Notes: generated by a model from the letters alone, not told the origin. 64,000 nucleotides of DNA from an uncultured Oscillospiraceae bacterium (GCA_947627715.1 CANQXK010000008.1:1-64000); one strand, 5' to 3'; counted from the stretch's first letter, positions 25,185 through 34,553 are shown. Made by a program: numbers and translations.

Positions 25185-25385
25185 AAATGGCTTTGCCATT
25201 TTTCTGCCATGGGGATACGTGCGGAAACGCCCCCTCGAATTCTGCGGAATTCGAGGGGGCGTTTCCTGCTGTCACGCTGCGCGCACACCCTCCGGCCCTG
25301 AGGGCCGGAGGGCGTACACTTGCGCGACAAAAAGTAAAATTTTCAAGGCGCAGGTCCTTGAAAATTTTATTTGATCAGGGGTTTG
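25185..25385 (+). repeat. Mosaic palindromic intergenic repeat, copy B
   Basis: It fills most of the gap between carB and spo0A (25175-25494). It has the same order of parts as copy A (570-745): GATACGTGCGG, a 19-bp-armed palindrome centred on TTCTGCGGAA, CCTGCTGTC, a GC-rich hairpin, GCGACAAAAAG, and a final stem AATTTTCAAGG/CCTTGAAAATT. The palindrome arms differ in sequence but are compensated, so structure rather than sequence is kept. Confidence 0.7.
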
Positions 25386-25494
25386 CGCCTTGTCAGAAAA
25401 AATATTAAAAAATAGGAGTGAACCCTGCGCCTGAGCGTTCCCGCTTGGCGGGGACGCGAGGTCAAGCTGGTTCCGCGACGACGAAGGCGGAGCT

Positions 25495-26277
25495 TTATTT
25501 TGCCTTTTCACCCTTTTTCTGGAGATAGAGCCTGTCCGCAATCATGGCGATGAACTCGGAGTTTGTGGGCTTGCCCTTGATGCCGGAGACGGTGTAGCCG
25601 AAAAACCGCTGGAGCGTTTCCACGTTGCCCCGGTCCCAGGCCACCTCGATGGCGTGGCGGATGGCCCGCTCCACGCGGGAGGGCGTGGTGCCGAATTTCT
25701 CCGCCACCTCCGGGTAGAGGACCTTCGTGACGGCGTTGATGATGTCCATGTCCTCCACGGTGCGCAAAATGGCCTCCCGCAGATACTGGTAGCCCTTGAT
25801 GTGGGCGGGAATGCCAATCTCGTGGATGATCTCCGTCACCACGGTCTCCAGCTCCGGGTCGCGGGAGACGGTAAGCTCCCGCCGCACAGAGCCGGGCCGC
25901 TCACGGCAGAGCATCCGTATCCGCGCCTCCAGGCAGGTGAGGTCGCAGGGCTTTTGCATGAAGTACGCCGCGCCCGCCATGGAGGCGGAGGTGAGCATCC
26001 GATCGTTGGTGAAGCTTGAGAGGATGACGGCCACCGGGCGGCGCTCCTCCGGGAGCTCCGAGAGCCGTTCGATAAGCCCAAGCCCGTCAAGGCCGGTGAG
26101 CGCCACGTCGGTGAGCAGGAGCCTGGGATGCCGGGCGGCGATCAGCTCCATCGCTTCAAGCCCGCTGCCGGTGCTCCCCACCACCTCCATGTCCGCCTCC
26201 CTGGACAACGCCTCCGACAGGAGCGAGCGGAAATCCTCGCTCTGATCGGCTATGAGAACTGTGATCTTTTCGTCCAT
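25495..26277 (-). CDS. spo0A: Sporulation transcription factor Spo0A
   Basis: Spo0A is the phosphorelay-controlled master regulator of sporulation. The 260 residues have a receiver domain (1-~120; phospho-acceptor Asp57 in LLLTDV, Lys109 in FMQKP) and the DNA-binding effector domain (about 145-260: [63 protein letters not shown]). The acidic pocket reads ADQ where B. subtilis has ADD, and the MPHLDG loop is LTGLDG without Pro, so phosphorylation or Mg binding may differ. ATG 26277 has GGAGG 8 bp upstream. spoIVB lies just upstream, the usual pairing in spore formers. Confidence 0.94.
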   Translation of the reverse strand: MDEKITVLIADQSEDFRSLLSEALSREADMEVVGSTGSGLEAMELIAARHPRLLLTDVALTGLDGLGLIERLSELPEERRPVAVILSSFTNDRMLTSASMAGAAYFMQKPCDLTCLEARIRMLCRERPGSVRRELTVSRDPELETVVTEIIHEIGIPAHIKGYQYLREAILRTVEDMDIINAVTKVLYPEVAEKFGTTPSRVERAIRHAIEVAWDRGNVETLQRFFGYTVSGIKGKPTNSEFIAMIADRLYLQKKGEKAK

Positions 26278-26322
26278 TGGTAAATCCTCCACGTTCTTAT
26301 TGATTTCTCTCTTGATAGGAAT

Positions 26323-26351
26323 AATTTACCATATCAGGACAAACTTTGCAA
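26323..26351 (-). promoter_or_regulatory. Possible promoter of spo0A
   Basis: On the - strand TTGCAA, 17 bp, TAAATT, about 45 bp before the spo0A start. No clear Spo0A box (TGTCGAA) was found. Confidence 0.5.
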
Positions 26352-26445
26352 GAGCAAATTTACAATTTTTAGAAAACTTTCCGCCGTATTTCTAACTTTT
26401 TAGTGGTTTTCACTGATAAACCCCCACTAAATATTGTGTTAACAT

Positions 26446-26489
26446 AAAAAGCTTCCGAATGCGACATTTTTCGCATCGGAAGCTTTTCA
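26446..26489 (-). terminator. Intrinsic terminator of spoIVB
   Basis: On the - strand AAAGCTTCCGATGCGA pairs with TCGCATTCGGAAGCTTT (one mismatch) and runs into TTTT. It separates spoIVB from spo0A, which has its own promoter. Confidence 0.85.
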
Positions 26490-26491
26490 CG

Positions 26492-27496
26492 TCAGCGTGA
26501 CGAGAGCATATTCTCAAGGAACACGCCGTAGCCCTTTTCCGGGTTGTTGATCAGGACGTGGGTGACGGCGCCGATGAGCTTGCCGTTTTGCAAAATGGGA
26601 CTGCCGGACATACCCTGGACGATGCCGCCGGTGAGGGCGAGAAGGTCGGGGTCGGTGACCTTCAGCATCAGGTCCCGCCCGTCGTCGTTGCCCCGGTAGA
26701 CGCGGGTGATCTCCACGTCATACGTCCGCCGGGTCCCGGAGGCGTCGGAGATGATCTGGGCCTTTCCCGGCTTCACCTCCGAGGAGGCGGCGGTGGGGAC
26801 GGCCTCGTAGCCGCAGAGCGCGCCCTCCGTCTTCCCGAAGATGCCCACGCCGCAGTTTTCGTCGATGGTCCCCAGCACGTGGGAGAAGTCGAAGCGCCCG
26901 CCCAGCTGTCCGGGGGACCCGGCGCGGCTCTTTGTCACGCCTGTCACCTCCGCCTCCAAGATCTGGCCCTCGCCCAACGGCACGGCTGCGCCGGAGACGG
27001 AGTCGGCGATGGAGTGGCCCAGCGCGCCGTATTCGCCGCTGTCCGGGTCATAATAGGTGACGGTGCCGATGCCCGTGAGGGAGTCGCGCACCCAGACGCC
27101 CAGGTACGCCCCGCCGCCGTCCCGATAAGGGGAGAGCGCCGCCTGGCGGGTCTCCTCCCCGCGGGTATAGGTGACGGTCACCGTTTCCCCGGCCCTGTCC
27201 ACCAGCTCGCTCATCCCGGCGGCGGAGTCGAACTCCACGCCGTCGATGGCGGTGATCACGTCCCCCGGCATGAGGCCCGCGTCCCTGGCGGGGGAGACGC
27301 GGCCGGCCTCTGTCTCAAACTCCGACAGCTCCGAGACCATCACGCCCCTGGTCCTGACGGAGATCCCCACGGCCTCGCCCACGGGCACAAGGGCTGCGCC
27401 CGGCTCCGCCGCCCACGCGGCGGTGGAGACTAAAAAAGCGGCGATGGCCGAGACCGCAAGCCCCGCCGCCCGTTTCTTGATTTGTAAAGCTTCCAT
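26492..27496 (-). CDS. spoIVB: SpoIVB signalling serine peptidase
   Basis: SpoIVB is made in the forespore and cleaves SpoIVFA to trigger SigK activation in the mother cell. The 334 residues have an N-terminal signal/anchor (AAGLAVSAIAAFLVSTAAWA), a PDZ domain (about 60-125: AGLMPGDVITAIDGVEF) and an S55 chymotrypsin-like domain with GALGHSI (His) and the nucleophile in VQGMSGSPILQNGKLIGAVTHV. AGGGG lies 7 bp before ATG. recN, its usual upstream neighbour, is instead at 46746. Confidence 0.94.
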   Translation of the reverse strand: MEALQIKKRAAGLAVSAIAAFLVSTAAWAAEPGAALVPVGEAVGISVRTRGVMVSELSEFETEAGRVSPARDAGLMPGDVITAIDGVEFDSAAGMSELVDRAGETVTVTYTRGEETRQAALSPYRDGGGAYLGVWVRDSLTGIGTVTYYDPDSGEYGALGHSIADSVSGAAVPLGEGQILEAEVTGVTKSRAGSPGQLGGRFDFSHVLGTIDENCGVGIFGKTEGALCGYEAVPTAASSEVKPGKAQIISDASGTRRTYDVEITRVYRGNDDGRDLMLKVTDPDLLALTGGIVQGMSGSPILQNGKLIGAVTHVLINNPEKGYGVFLENMLSSR

Positions 27497-27745
27497 TTTC
27501 TACCCCTGCTCCCCATGAATTTAAGGCCCTTCACGGCCCTCCCTTACTATGTCCCGCGGACGTGGGAAGCGGCGTAGCAATAGTTTTCGCTTTTGGACTG
27601 GCGGATATTCACTTTCCGCTTTCCCCGCGGCTTTCGCGCTCCGGCGGGGGAATGATTTGCGTCCGCTTCAGAAAAACGCATGGCCGGACTTTTCCAAAAT
27701 GAAAACGCATAGGATAGGGGGAGAATAAAGAATCGGGAGGTCTGT

Positions 27746-29035
27746 ATGGCTGACTATAAGATCCTGAGACAGGGCGCGCGGGGGCCGTTTGTACAGCTTT
27801 TGCAGCTGGCGCTGACCAGGGCGGGCTTCTACAGCGGGAGCATCGACGGGGCCTTCGGCCCGCGCACCTACGCTTCGCTCAGGGCGTATCAAAACGCCTT
27901 TGGGCTGGCCCCGGACGGCGTGGCGGGGCCGCTCACCTGGGCCTCGCTGGAGAGCTGGCTCACCGGGTATTTTTTCCGCACCGTCCGCCCCGGCGACACG
28001 CTCTACTCCCTTGCCAGGGCCTACGGCTCCACGGTGCTGGCGCTGGAGACCGCCAACCCCGGCCTGGACCCGCTGCGCCTTGGGGTGGGCACGCGCCTGA
28101 CGGTGCCGCGCCCCTTCGACGTGGTCTCCGGGGAGGTGGCCTTCACGCCCGCGTACCTGGACCTGTGCGTCCGGGGCCTGGCGGCCCGCTACCCCTTCAT
28201 CAGGGCCTCCGCCGCGGGGAGCAGCGTCATGGGGCGGCGTCTCCACCTTTTGACCATGGGCAGCGGGTCAAACCAGGTCTTCTATAACGCCGCCCACCAC
28301 GCCAACGAGTGGATCACCAGCCCGCTTTTGATGAAATTTCTGGAAAAATACGCAAAAAGCTACGCCCTGGGGTCCACGGTGTTCGGGCAGAGCGCCCGGA
28401 GCCTTTTTGAGGTGACCACCTTATATATGATGCCCATGGTCAACCCCGACGGCGTGGCGCTGGTGACCGGGGAGTTGGAGGACGGGCCGTATTTCGAGCG
28501 CGCCCGCCAGATCGGGGCGGACTATCCCGCCATCGCCTTCCCCGGCGGCTGGAAGGCCAACATCAACGGCGTGGACCCCAACCTCCAATATCCCGCCGGG
28601 TGGAACGAGGCGCGGGAGATCAAGTTCGCACAGGGGTATGTTACCCCGGCGCCGCGAGATTATGTGGGGGCCGCGCCCCTGGAGATCCCGGAGAGCCGCG
28701 CCGCCTACAACCTCACCAGGAAGCACGATTTCACCCTCACCCTCTCCTATCACACCCAGGGGAGAGTCATTTATTGGAAATATTTAGACTACCTCCCGCC
28801 GGATTCCTATGAGATCGCCCGGCGGTTCGCGGCTGTCAGCGGCTACGCGGTGGAGCTGACGCCCACGGCCAGCGGTTACGCCGGCTACAAGGACTGGTTC
28901 ATCCAGGACTATGACCGGCCCGGCTACACCATCGAGGCCGGGGTGGGGACCGCCCCGCTGCCCCTTTCCCAGCTCCCCGACATCTACGCCGAGAACGAGG
29001 GTATCCTGACCCTGGGCCTGACGGCGACGCTGTGA
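27746..29035 (+). CDS. M14 zinc carboxypeptidase with peptidoglycan-binding and LysM domains
   Basis: The 429 residues consist of a PG_binding_1 domain (1-~70: GPFVQLLQLALTRAGFYSG, DGAFGPRTYASLRAYQ), a LysM repeat (about 78-125: RTVRPGDTLYSLARAYGST) and an M14 domain. The M14 part shows HHANEW (HxxE zinc ligands), YMMPMVNPDG, SYHTQG and the catalytic Glu in YTIEAG. This layout matches gamma-D-glutamyl-L-diamino acid endopeptidase I, which cleaves spore or stem peptides. There is no signal peptide, as in some spore-associated relatives. GGGAGG precedes ATG; it stands alone between spoIVB and upp. Confidence 0.92.
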   Translation: MADYKILRQGARGPFVQLLQLALTRAGFYSGSIDGAFGPRTYASLRAYQNAFGLAPDGVAGPLTWASLESWLTGYFFRTVRPGDTLYSLARAYGSTVLALETANPGLDPLRLGVGTRLTVPRPFDVVSGEVAFTPAYLDLCVRGLAARYPFIRASAAGSSVMGRRLHLLTMGSGSNQVFYNAAHHANEWITSPLLMKFLEKYAKSYALGSTVFGQSARSLFEVTTLYMMPMVNPDGVALVTGELEDGPYFERARQIGADYPAIAFPGGWKANINGVDPNLQYPAGWNEAREIKFAQGYVTPAPRDYVGAAPLEIPESRAAYNLTRKHDFTLTLSYHTQGRVIYWKYLDYLPPDSYEIARRFAAVSGYAVELTPTASGYAGYKDWFIQDYDRPGYTIEAGVGTAPLPLSQLPDIYAENEGILTLGLTATL

Positions 29036-29082
29036 CGCGGTTTGCAAAAAAGGCCCGCGCCCCGGCAGAGGGGAACAGGCAG

Positions 29083-29119
29083 AAAAAATCCGTGAATTTT
29101 GCAAATTCACGGATTTTTT
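29083..29119. terminator. Bidirectional terminator between the M14 gene and upp
   Basis: A perfect 17-bp stem of AAAAAATCCGTGAATTT and its complement has a 3-base loop and ends in T6 on both strands. Confidence 0.9.
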
Positions 29120-29180
29120 ATAGGTTTTTTGGAAACGGTCCGGCCGCCGCGCTCACAGGGGAGAGAGGAACGCCGTCCCC

Positions 29181-29810
29181 TTATTTCGTCCCGAAGATGC
29201 GGTCGCCCGCGTCGCCAAGGCCGGGGACGATGTAGGCGTGGTCGTTGAGCTTCTCGTCCACGGCGGCCACGTAGATGTCCACGTCCGGGTGGTCGCGGCG
29301 GATGACGGCCACGCCCTCCGGGGCGGCGATGATGTCCACTAAGGTGATGTCCTTGCAGCCGTACTCCTTGATGAAGTTGATGGCCGCAGAGGCGGAGCCG
29401 CCGGTGGCCAGCATGGGGTCCACGATGATGACGGAGCTTTCGGCGATGTCGTCAGGCATCTTGCAGTAGTACTTGATAGGCTCGTGGGTGTCCGGGTCGC
29501 GGAAGAGGCCGATGTGGCCCACGCGGGCGGAGGGCAGGAGCTTGAGCATGGGGTCCACCATGCCAAGTCCCGCGCGCAGGATGGGGACGATGGTGATCTT
29601 CTGGTCGCCCAGAGTGCGCACGCGGGCGGTGCCCACAGGCGTCTCCACGGTGGTCTCCACGGTGGGGAGGCCGCGTGTGGCCTCGTAGCACATGAGGGTG
29701 GAGATCTCCGCTACGATCTCACGAAATTCCTTGACGCCTGTGTCCTTGTCCCGAAGGATGGACAGCTTGTGATGGATGAGGGGGTGGTCGAGTACATGAA
29801 GCTCTGCCAT
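29181..29810 (-). CDS. upp: Uracil phosphoribosyltransferase
   Basis: Upp salvages uracil to UMP with PRPP. The 209 residues contain [27 protein letters not shown], the PRPP-binding [11 protein letters not shown] and the uracil-binding [12 protein letters not shown] near the C-terminus, all standard. It lies 40 bp after tsaB in the same direction and may be transcribed with tsaE-tsaB. Confidence 0.97.
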   Translation of the reverse strand: MAELHVLDHPLIHHKLSILRDKDTGVKEFREIVAEISTLMCYEATRGLPTVETTVETPVGTARVRTLGDQKITIVPILRAGLGMVDPMLKLLPSARVGHIGLFRDPDTHEPIKYYCKMPDDIAESSVIIVDPMLATGGSASAAINFIKEYGCKDITLVDIIAAPEGVAVIRRDHPDVDIYVAAVDEKLNDHAYIVPGLGDAGDRIFGTK

Positions 29811-29850
29811 GATGGGTTCCTCCGTTTGTGTAGTGATGATTTTTAATATT

Positions 29851-30546
29851 TTATTGATCTTTCAGCTTTTCCAACCGCTCGCGCTCCGCCTGGGAGAGGC
29901 GGAGGTAGTTGGGCGTCAGGTCGTCCGCCGGCTCCGGGGTCCGGCCCTGGGCGGCCCTGGCGACGCCCCAGGCGGTCTGCAAAAGCAGCGGTTCCGGGGC
30001 CAGGCGGGCGGGCAGACTCTCCGCCAGGAATCTATTATAGCACAGTTTCGCGCCGTCTCCAACAAAAAAATACGGAATTTTTTCTTTTTTTGCCTCTGCG
30101 GCCAGCTCGTCCAGGGAGATGGCCCGGTCCTGGGTGAGGCGCAGGGGGGTCTCCCCCTCAAACCGAAAGAGCGCGTTGTAGATCTGGCCCCTCCGGGCGT
30201 CCATGGCGGGGCAGACGATCTCCCCCCCGCGCCCCGCGCCGTGATAGGCCATGGCCTCTAAGGTGGAGACGCCGATGCAGGGCTTGTCCGCGCCCCAGCA
30301 CAGGCCCTTGGCCGCCGCCACGCCGATGCGCACGCCGGTGAAGGAGCCGGGTCCTTTGGCCACCGCCACCGCGTCCACGTCCGAGACGGTCATATCAAGG
30401 CTTGAGAGCAGCTCCTGGGCCATTTTCAGGAGCGTCCGCGAGTGGGTGAGGCCGCTGGCCTGAAAGAACTGGGAGACCAGCGCGCCGTCCTCCGTGAGGG
30501 CGACGCTGGCGGCCCTGGCGGAGGATTCAATAGCCAGTATTCTCAA
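29851..30546 (-). CDS. tsaB: tRNA threonylcarbamoyladenosine biosynthesis protein TsaB
   Basis: TsaB is the non-catalytic partner of TsaD in making t6A37 on ANN-decoding tRNAs. The 231 residues begin [15 protein letters not shown] and contain [30 protein letters not shown] and [15 protein letters not shown], typical of the degenerate ASKHA fold of TsaB. It overlaps tsaE by 4 bp. A TsaD paralogue is encoded at 37359, but a canonical tsaD is not in this window. Confidence 0.95.
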   Translation of the reverse strand: MRILAIESSARAASVALTEDGALVSQFFQASGLTHSRTLLKMAQELLSSLDMTVSDVDAVAVAKGPGSFTGVRIGVAAAKGLCWGADKPCIGVSTLEAMAYHGAGRGGEIVCPAMDARRGQIYNALFRFEGETPLRLTQDRAISLDELAAEAKKEKIPYFFVGDGAKLCYNRFLAESLPARLAPEPLLLQTAWGVARAAQGRTPEPADDLTPNYLRLSQAERERLEKLKDQ

Positions 30547-30965
30547 AAACGACCGCCTCCCGTGACGACGATTTTGCGGGTCCTCTCGCCGGTTTTCTCA
30601 ATGCGCACGTGAACGGCGTCCTCCGGCATGGCGTCCTCCACATTCTCCGTCCACTCCACACAGCACACGCCGCCCCGCTCCAGGTAGTCCTCCCAGCCGA
30701 TCTCGAAAAGCTCCTCAGAGGAGGCCAGCCGGTACATATCGAAGTGGAAAAGGGGGACCCGTCCGGGGTACTCGTTGACGATGGTGAAGGTGGGGGAGGA
30801 GACCCGCGCCTCGATGCCCAGCCCACGGGCGACGCCGCGGATGAAGGCCGTCTTGCCCGCCCCCAGGTCCCCATGGAAGGCCAGCACGTCGCCGGGCCTC
30901 AGCGCCTGGGCAAGCTCCGCCCCGGCGTCCGCCGTCTCCTCTTCGCAGGCCGTCTCAATAACCAT
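30543..30965 (-). CDS. tsaE: tRNA threonylcarbamoyladenosine biosynthesis ATPase TsaE
   Basis: TsaE is the ATPase that recycles the TsaBD complex. The 140 residues have Walker [35 protein letters not shown] and [12 protein letters not shown], all signature blocks of the family. It is the first gene of the tsaE-tsaB(-upp) group and is divergent from the spoIIIA operon. Confidence 0.95.
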   Translation of the reverse strand: MVIETACEEETADAGAELAQALRPGDVLAFHGDLGAGKTAFIRGVARGLGIEARVSSPTFTIVNEYPGRVPLFHFDMYRLASSEELFEIGWEDYLERGGVCCVEWTENVEDAMPEDAVHVRIEKTGERTRKIVVTGGGRF

Positions 30966-31136
30966 GTCCGCACCTCAAAAAACCGCGTGGATTTGCGCGG
31001 AAGGCCCGCCGCCCCCCGCTTTCCCCCTATTATATCAAATCAGGAGGACGGTTACAAGGGCGGCGGACAAAAAATCTTTCCGGCTGAAAGAAAAGGAATC
31101 TTAATAATATATTAATTATTTATACTTAAATACTAC

Positions 31137-31165
31137 TTGACAATACGACGGTTTTGTGGTAAAGT
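31137..31165 (+). promoter_or_regulatory. SigA-like promoter upstream of spoIIIAA
   Basis: TTGACA, 17 bp, TAAAGT. It lies 85 bp before the spoIIIAA start and could give vegetative expression of the long downstream cluster. Confidence 0.55.
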
Positions 31166-31195
31166 AAGCTTGTACCACTTTAAAAGGAATTTTCC

Positions 31196-31224
31196 GTATA
31201 AACCCCCGCCGCGGCGCATAGACT
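31196..31224 (+). promoter_or_regulatory. Candidate SigE promoter of the spoIIIA operon
   Basis: GTATAAA, 14 bp, CATAGACT. The -10 fits the CATACANT pattern except for one base and the spacing is that of SigE promoters; the -35 is only a partial match. The spoIIIA operon is SigE-dependent in B. subtilis. Confidence 0.5.
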
Positions 31225-31249
31225 GGAGCATCACAAAGGAGGCGGGCTT

Positions 31250-32176
31250 ATGACGGACATGGATATGCAGGCGGCCCGGTACGATGCGGCGGTCCTGCTG
31301 CTGCCCCACGCCCTCCGGGAGAGGGCCAGGGAGCTTCCCGTCCACGACAGGGCGGCGGCGGAGGAGCTGCGGCTCCGGGTGGGCAGGCCCCTGAGCGTGC
31401 TGCTGCCCCAGGGGGAGCGGGAGCTGGGGGCGGAGAGCGTCACCCGGCGGGAGCTGGAGCTTTTGGTGGAGATCGCCACGGGGGCGTCGGTCCAGTCGAG
31501 CCGGCGGGAGCTGCAAAACGGCTACATATCCTGCCGGGGCGGCTGCCGCATCGGCCTGTGCGGGAGCGTCTATCTCGATGAGGGACAGATGGCGGGCTAC
31601 AGCGCCTACTCCTCCGCCGCGGTGAGGATCGCCCGGGAGAAGCGGGGCGTGGCGGATGGGCTGCTGCCGGGGCTTTGGCGGGAGGGGCGGTTTCGCTCCA
31701 CGCTGATCATCGCCCCGCCCGGCGGGGGGAAGACCACGCTGCTGCGGGAGCTGGTGAGAAAGCTCTCCACCTCCGGCCCCGCCCGGCCCGGCCTTCGCGT
31801 GGCGCTGTGCGACGAGCGGGGGGAGATCGCGGGCCTGTGGGAGGGGCGGCCCCAGCTGGACGTGGGCGAGCGGACGGACGTTTTAGACGCCTGCCCCAAG
31901 GCCAGGGCCGTCCTGACGGTGCTGCGCTCCATGAACCCCCAGGTCATCGCCCTGGACGAGATCACGGACCCGGAGGACGTGGCGGCGGTGGAGCGGGCGC
32001 GCAACTGCGGCGTGGCGCTCCTTGCCACCGCCCACGCCTCAGACTTGGAGGACCTGACGGCCCGCCCCCTTTACCGGGATATGCTGTGCGGGAACGTCTT
32101 TGAGAACATTGTGACCATCCGCGTCCGCAACGGGCGCAGGGAGTATACGGTAGACAGCGGGAGGCGTGGAAAATGA
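31250..32176 (+). CDS. spoIIIAA: Stage III sporulation protein AA, secretion-type ATPase
   Basis: SpoIIIAA is the mother-cell ATPase of the SpoIIIA-SpoIIQ channel that sustains forespore gene expression. The 308 residues contain Walker A APPGGGKTTLLREL (about 155-168), LCDERGEIAG, and a Walker B-like region RSMNPQVIALDEITDPEDV, as in type II/IV secretion ATPases. AAAGGAGG lies 7 bp before ATG. Its stop overlaps spoIIIAB by 4 bp. Confidence 0.95.
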   Translation: MTDMDMQAARYDAAVLLLPHALRERARELPVHDRAAAEELRLRVGRPLSVLLPQGERELGAESVTRRELELLVEIATGASVQSSRRELQNGYISCRGGCRIGLCGSVYLDEGQMAGYSAYSSAAVRIAREKRGVADGLLPGLWREGRFRSTLIIAPPGGGKTTLLRELVRKLSTSGPARPGLRVALCDERGEIAGLWEGRPQLDVGERTDVLDACPKARAVLTVLRSMNPQVIALDEITDPEDVAAVERARNCGVALLATAHASDLEDLTARPLYRDMLCGNVFENIVTIRVRNGRREYTVDSGRRGK

Positions 32177-32685
32177 GGCTTCTGGGAGCGGCGCTGGTGA
32201 TCCTGGCCACAGGCTCCATGGGGGCGCTGGGCGTGGCGGCTCTGCGCCGGAGGGTGAAGGTGCTGGAGGCGCTGGTGATCTCCCTCCAGCTGATGGAGAG
32301 TGAGATCTGCACCCGCATGGCCACCATGCGGGAGGTGCTGGATATGCTCTCCAGGGAGGCCCCGGTTTGCGTCCGGGGCCTCTATCGGAGGGCCTTCGGG
32401 GGGCTGGCGGCCCTGGGCCGCTGTTCCTTTTCCGCCATCTGGCGCATGGCGGTGGAGAAGAGCCGCGAGCTGCGTCTGAGGCCGGAGGAGGCGGAGACGC
32501 TGACGAGCCTGGGCCTCTCTTTGGGCCGCTACGACGTGGGCGAACAGGCCCAGGCCATCAGCCGGGCCAGAGGGAGGCTGGAGGCCGCCCTCCGCCAGGC
32601 GGAGACGGAGCGGGACCGGGACTGGAAGCTCCACGCCTTTTTCGGGCTGGCGTCGGGGCTTTTCGCGGTGATCCTCCTGCTTTGA
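32173..32685 (+). CDS. spoIIIAB: Stage III sporulation protein AB
   Basis: SpoIIIAB is a 170-residue mother-cell protein resembling a type II secretion F-like subunit. It has an N-terminal hydrophobic segment (LLGAALVILATGSMGALGVAAL), a helical body with LMESEICTRMATMREVLDML and a C-terminal hydrophobic tail (FFGLASGLFAVILLL), the usual arrangement. After it there is an untypical 139-bp gap before spoIIIAC. Confidence 0.92.
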   Translation: MRLLGAALVILATGSMGALGVAALRRRVKVLEALVISLQLMESEICTRMATMREVLDMLSREAPVCVRGLYRRAFGGLAALGRCSFSAIWRMAVEKSRELRLRPEEAETLTSLGLSLGRYDVGEQAQAISRARGRLEAALRQAETERDRDWKLHAFFGLASGLFAVILLL

Positions 32686-32824
32686 GGGCCGCCTGGAGCG
32701 CCCATTCAGCCGCGCCTGCGGCACCATCACAGTCCCCGCCGCCAAAAAGCGCGGCGGGAGAGAAGGAGAGCGGCCAGGTCCCTCCTCCCCGGCGGGGGGC
32801 GGGAGCGGGCCGGCGACGACGGAA

Positions 32825-33049
32825 ATGAACGTAGACCTGATTTTTAAAATTGCCGCCGTGGGGATCCTGGTGGCGGTTTTGAACCTGCTCCTGGGCAGGT
32901 CCGGGCGGGACGAGCAGGCGCTGATGACCACCATTGCGGGGCTTGTGGTGGTCCTGGTGGTCCTGCTGCGGGAGATCTCCACGCTTTTTGACCTGATCAA
33001 GTCCCTCTTCGGCCTTGTGGGCCTGCCGGCAGCGCCATGGAGCTTTTGA
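32825..33049 (+). CDS. spoIIIAC: Stage III sporulation protein AC
   Basis: This small membrane protein of 74 residues (usual ~65) has two transmembrane helices: IFKIAAVGILVAVLNLLLG and TTIAGLVVVLVVLLREIS. The GRDEQALMTT linker is highly typical. The last residues extend past the normal C-terminus and overlap the spoIIIAD start by 13 bp. The ribosome site is weak (ACGGAA). Confidence 0.9.
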   Translation: MNVDLIFKIAAVGILVAVLNLLLGRSGRDEQALMTTIAGLVVVLVVLLREISTLFDLIKSLFGLVGLPAAPWSF

Positions 33050-33432
33050 TCAAAACCGCCGCCGTGTGCGTGCCGGCGGCGCTGATCGCGGGGGCGCTCA
33101 AAAAGGACAGCCCCGTGATGTCCATGCTCATCGCCCTGGCGGCGGTGTGCGTCATCACCTTCTCCGCCCTGGGCGCCGTCCGGGAGATCTCCGCCTTTGT
33201 GGGGGACGTGGCGGAGGAGGCGGGCGTCTCCAACGCGGTCCTGGCGGCGCTTTTGAAGACCGTGGGCATTGCCCTCATCGCGCGTGTGGCCTCCGACCTC
33301 TGCCGGGACGCCGGCCTTGGGGCGGCGGCTTCGGCCTGCGAGCTTGCGGGGACGGCGGGGGCGCTCTATGCCGCCCTCCCGCTGATGCGCGGCGTGTTCC
33401 GCATGATCCGGGAGCTTCTATGGACAAGCTGA
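33037..33432 (+). CDS. spoIIIAD: Stage III sporulation protein AD
   Basis: SpoIIIAD is a 131-residue integral membrane protein. Hydrophobic segments cover about residues 5-22, 28-48, 65-82 and 95-118; KKDSPVMSMLIALAAVCVI and LLKTVGIALIARVASDLCRDAG are characteristic. It overlaps both spoIIIAC and spoIIIAE, so the three are translationally coupled. Confidence 0.92.
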   Translation: MELLIKTAAVCVPAALIAGALKKDSPVMSMLIALAAVCVITFSALGAVREISAFVGDVAEEAGVSNAVLAALLKTVGIALIARVASDLCRDAGLGAAASACELAGTAGALYAALPLMRGVFRMIRELLWTS

Positions 33433-34535
33433 GGGGATTTCGGAGGCTGGCCGCCCTTGCCGCGGCGCTCCTGCTGGCCGCCGCCTGCGCCCCTGCGGCC
33501 CTGGCCGCCGCGGCGGGGCAGGAGGCGGAGGAGATCACCGGCGCGGACGCGCTGCGCCAGGCCCTTCCGGGACAGGCGCGGGAGGTGCTGGAGGGCGGGT
33601 CCTGGACGGATACGGCCGGGGCGCTGGAGCGGACGCTGAAGGAGGCGGCGGAGACCGCCCTCCGGGACGCCTTCCGCCCCGCCCTGGCTACGGCGGTGGC
33701 GGTGCTGGCCGCCGCCATGCTCTGCTCCGTCGCCGGGGGCCTTGCCGGGGAGCGGGAGCAGGGGATAGATTATGTAAACTTAATCGGCGTTTTGGCGGTG
33801 GCCTCCTGCGCCGCCGGGAGCTTCGCCACGCTGATGGGGGAGGCCCAGGCGTTGACGGAGGACCTGACGGACCTGGGGACCATGCTGCTGCCGGTGCTGG
33901 CCTCCTGCTCCGCCGTCACAGGGGCGGCGGCGACGGGGGCGGCGAAGTACGCCGCGTCCTCGCTCTTTTTGAACCTCCTGGGGACGGCGGCGAAAAAGCT
34001 CATCGTGCCGCTGATCTATATGTACCTGGCGGCGTCTCTGGGGCAGGCGGCGTTCGGGGGGAGCGGCGGCGTGGCGGGGCTTATCCAGAAGGCAGTGAAG
34101 CACGCGCTGACGGCGGCGGTGCTGGCCTTCACGGTGTACATCTCCGCCGTGAGCCTCATCGCCTCCTCGGCGGACGCGGTGACGGTGAAGCTGACGCGGA
34201 CCGCCATCTCCACGCTCCTGCCGGTGGTGGGAGGCATGGTGGCCGACGCCTCCGACGCGCTGGCCTCCGGGGTGGGGGCGCTCCGGGGCGTGGCGGGGGC
34301 CGCCGGGGTGGTGGCCGTGGCGGCGGTCTGCGCCGGGCCTGTGCTGAAGCTTCTGCTGAACGCGGCGCTTTTGTCCGCGGCCTCCCTGCTGGCCGGGACC
34401 GTGGCCCCCAAGCCCCTGACGTCGTTCATCGCCGCCGTGTCGTCGGCCTACTCGCTGATGCTGGCGCTGGCGGGGACGGAGGCGGCGATTTTGGCCATAT
34501 CGGTGATCTCCGCGGCCAAGGCCGTGGGGGGTTGA
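33420..34535 (+). CDS. spoIIIAE: Stage III sporulation protein AE
   Basis: SpoIIIAE is a polytopic channel component. ATG 33420 gives 371 residues beginning with a signal sequence (LAALAAALLLAAACAPAALA). After a polar N-terminal region come about seven hydrophobic segments, including FLNLLGTAAKKLIVPLIYMYLA and LPVVGGMVADASDAL. The frame is open further upstream, but only as an alternative reading of spoIIIAD. Overlap with spoIIIAD is 13 bp. Confidence 0.93.
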   Translation: MDKLRGFRRLAALAAALLLAAACAPAALAAAAGQEAEEITGADALRQALPGQAREVLEGGSWTDTAGALERTLKEAAETALRDAFRPALATAVAVLAAAMLCSVAGGLAGEREQGIDYVNLIGVLAVASCAAGSFATLMGEAQALTEDLTDLGTMLLPVLASCSAVTGAAATGAAKYAASSLFLNLLGTAAKKLIVPLIYMYLAASLGQAAFGGSGGVAGLIQKAVKHALTAAVLAFTVYISAVSLIASSADAVTVKLTRTAISTLLPVVGGMVADASDALASGVGALRGVAGAAGVVAVAAVCAGPVLKLLLNAALLSAASLLAGTVAPKPLTSFIAAVSSAYSLMLALAGTEAAILAISVISAAKAVGG

Positions 34536-34553
34536 GGAAAGGGGGAGAGACCT

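Noticed and set aside
23714-25330. Open frame of ~540 codons on the - strand opposite the end of carB
   Set aside because: It is fully antisense to the well-conserved CarB and DapF-like sequence, with shadow-like composition and no ribosome site.
29036-29180. Possible mosaic repeat copy after the M14 gene
   Set aside because: It contains only a TGAATTTTGCAAATTCA-like stem acting as a terminator; the other parts of the repeat family are absent.
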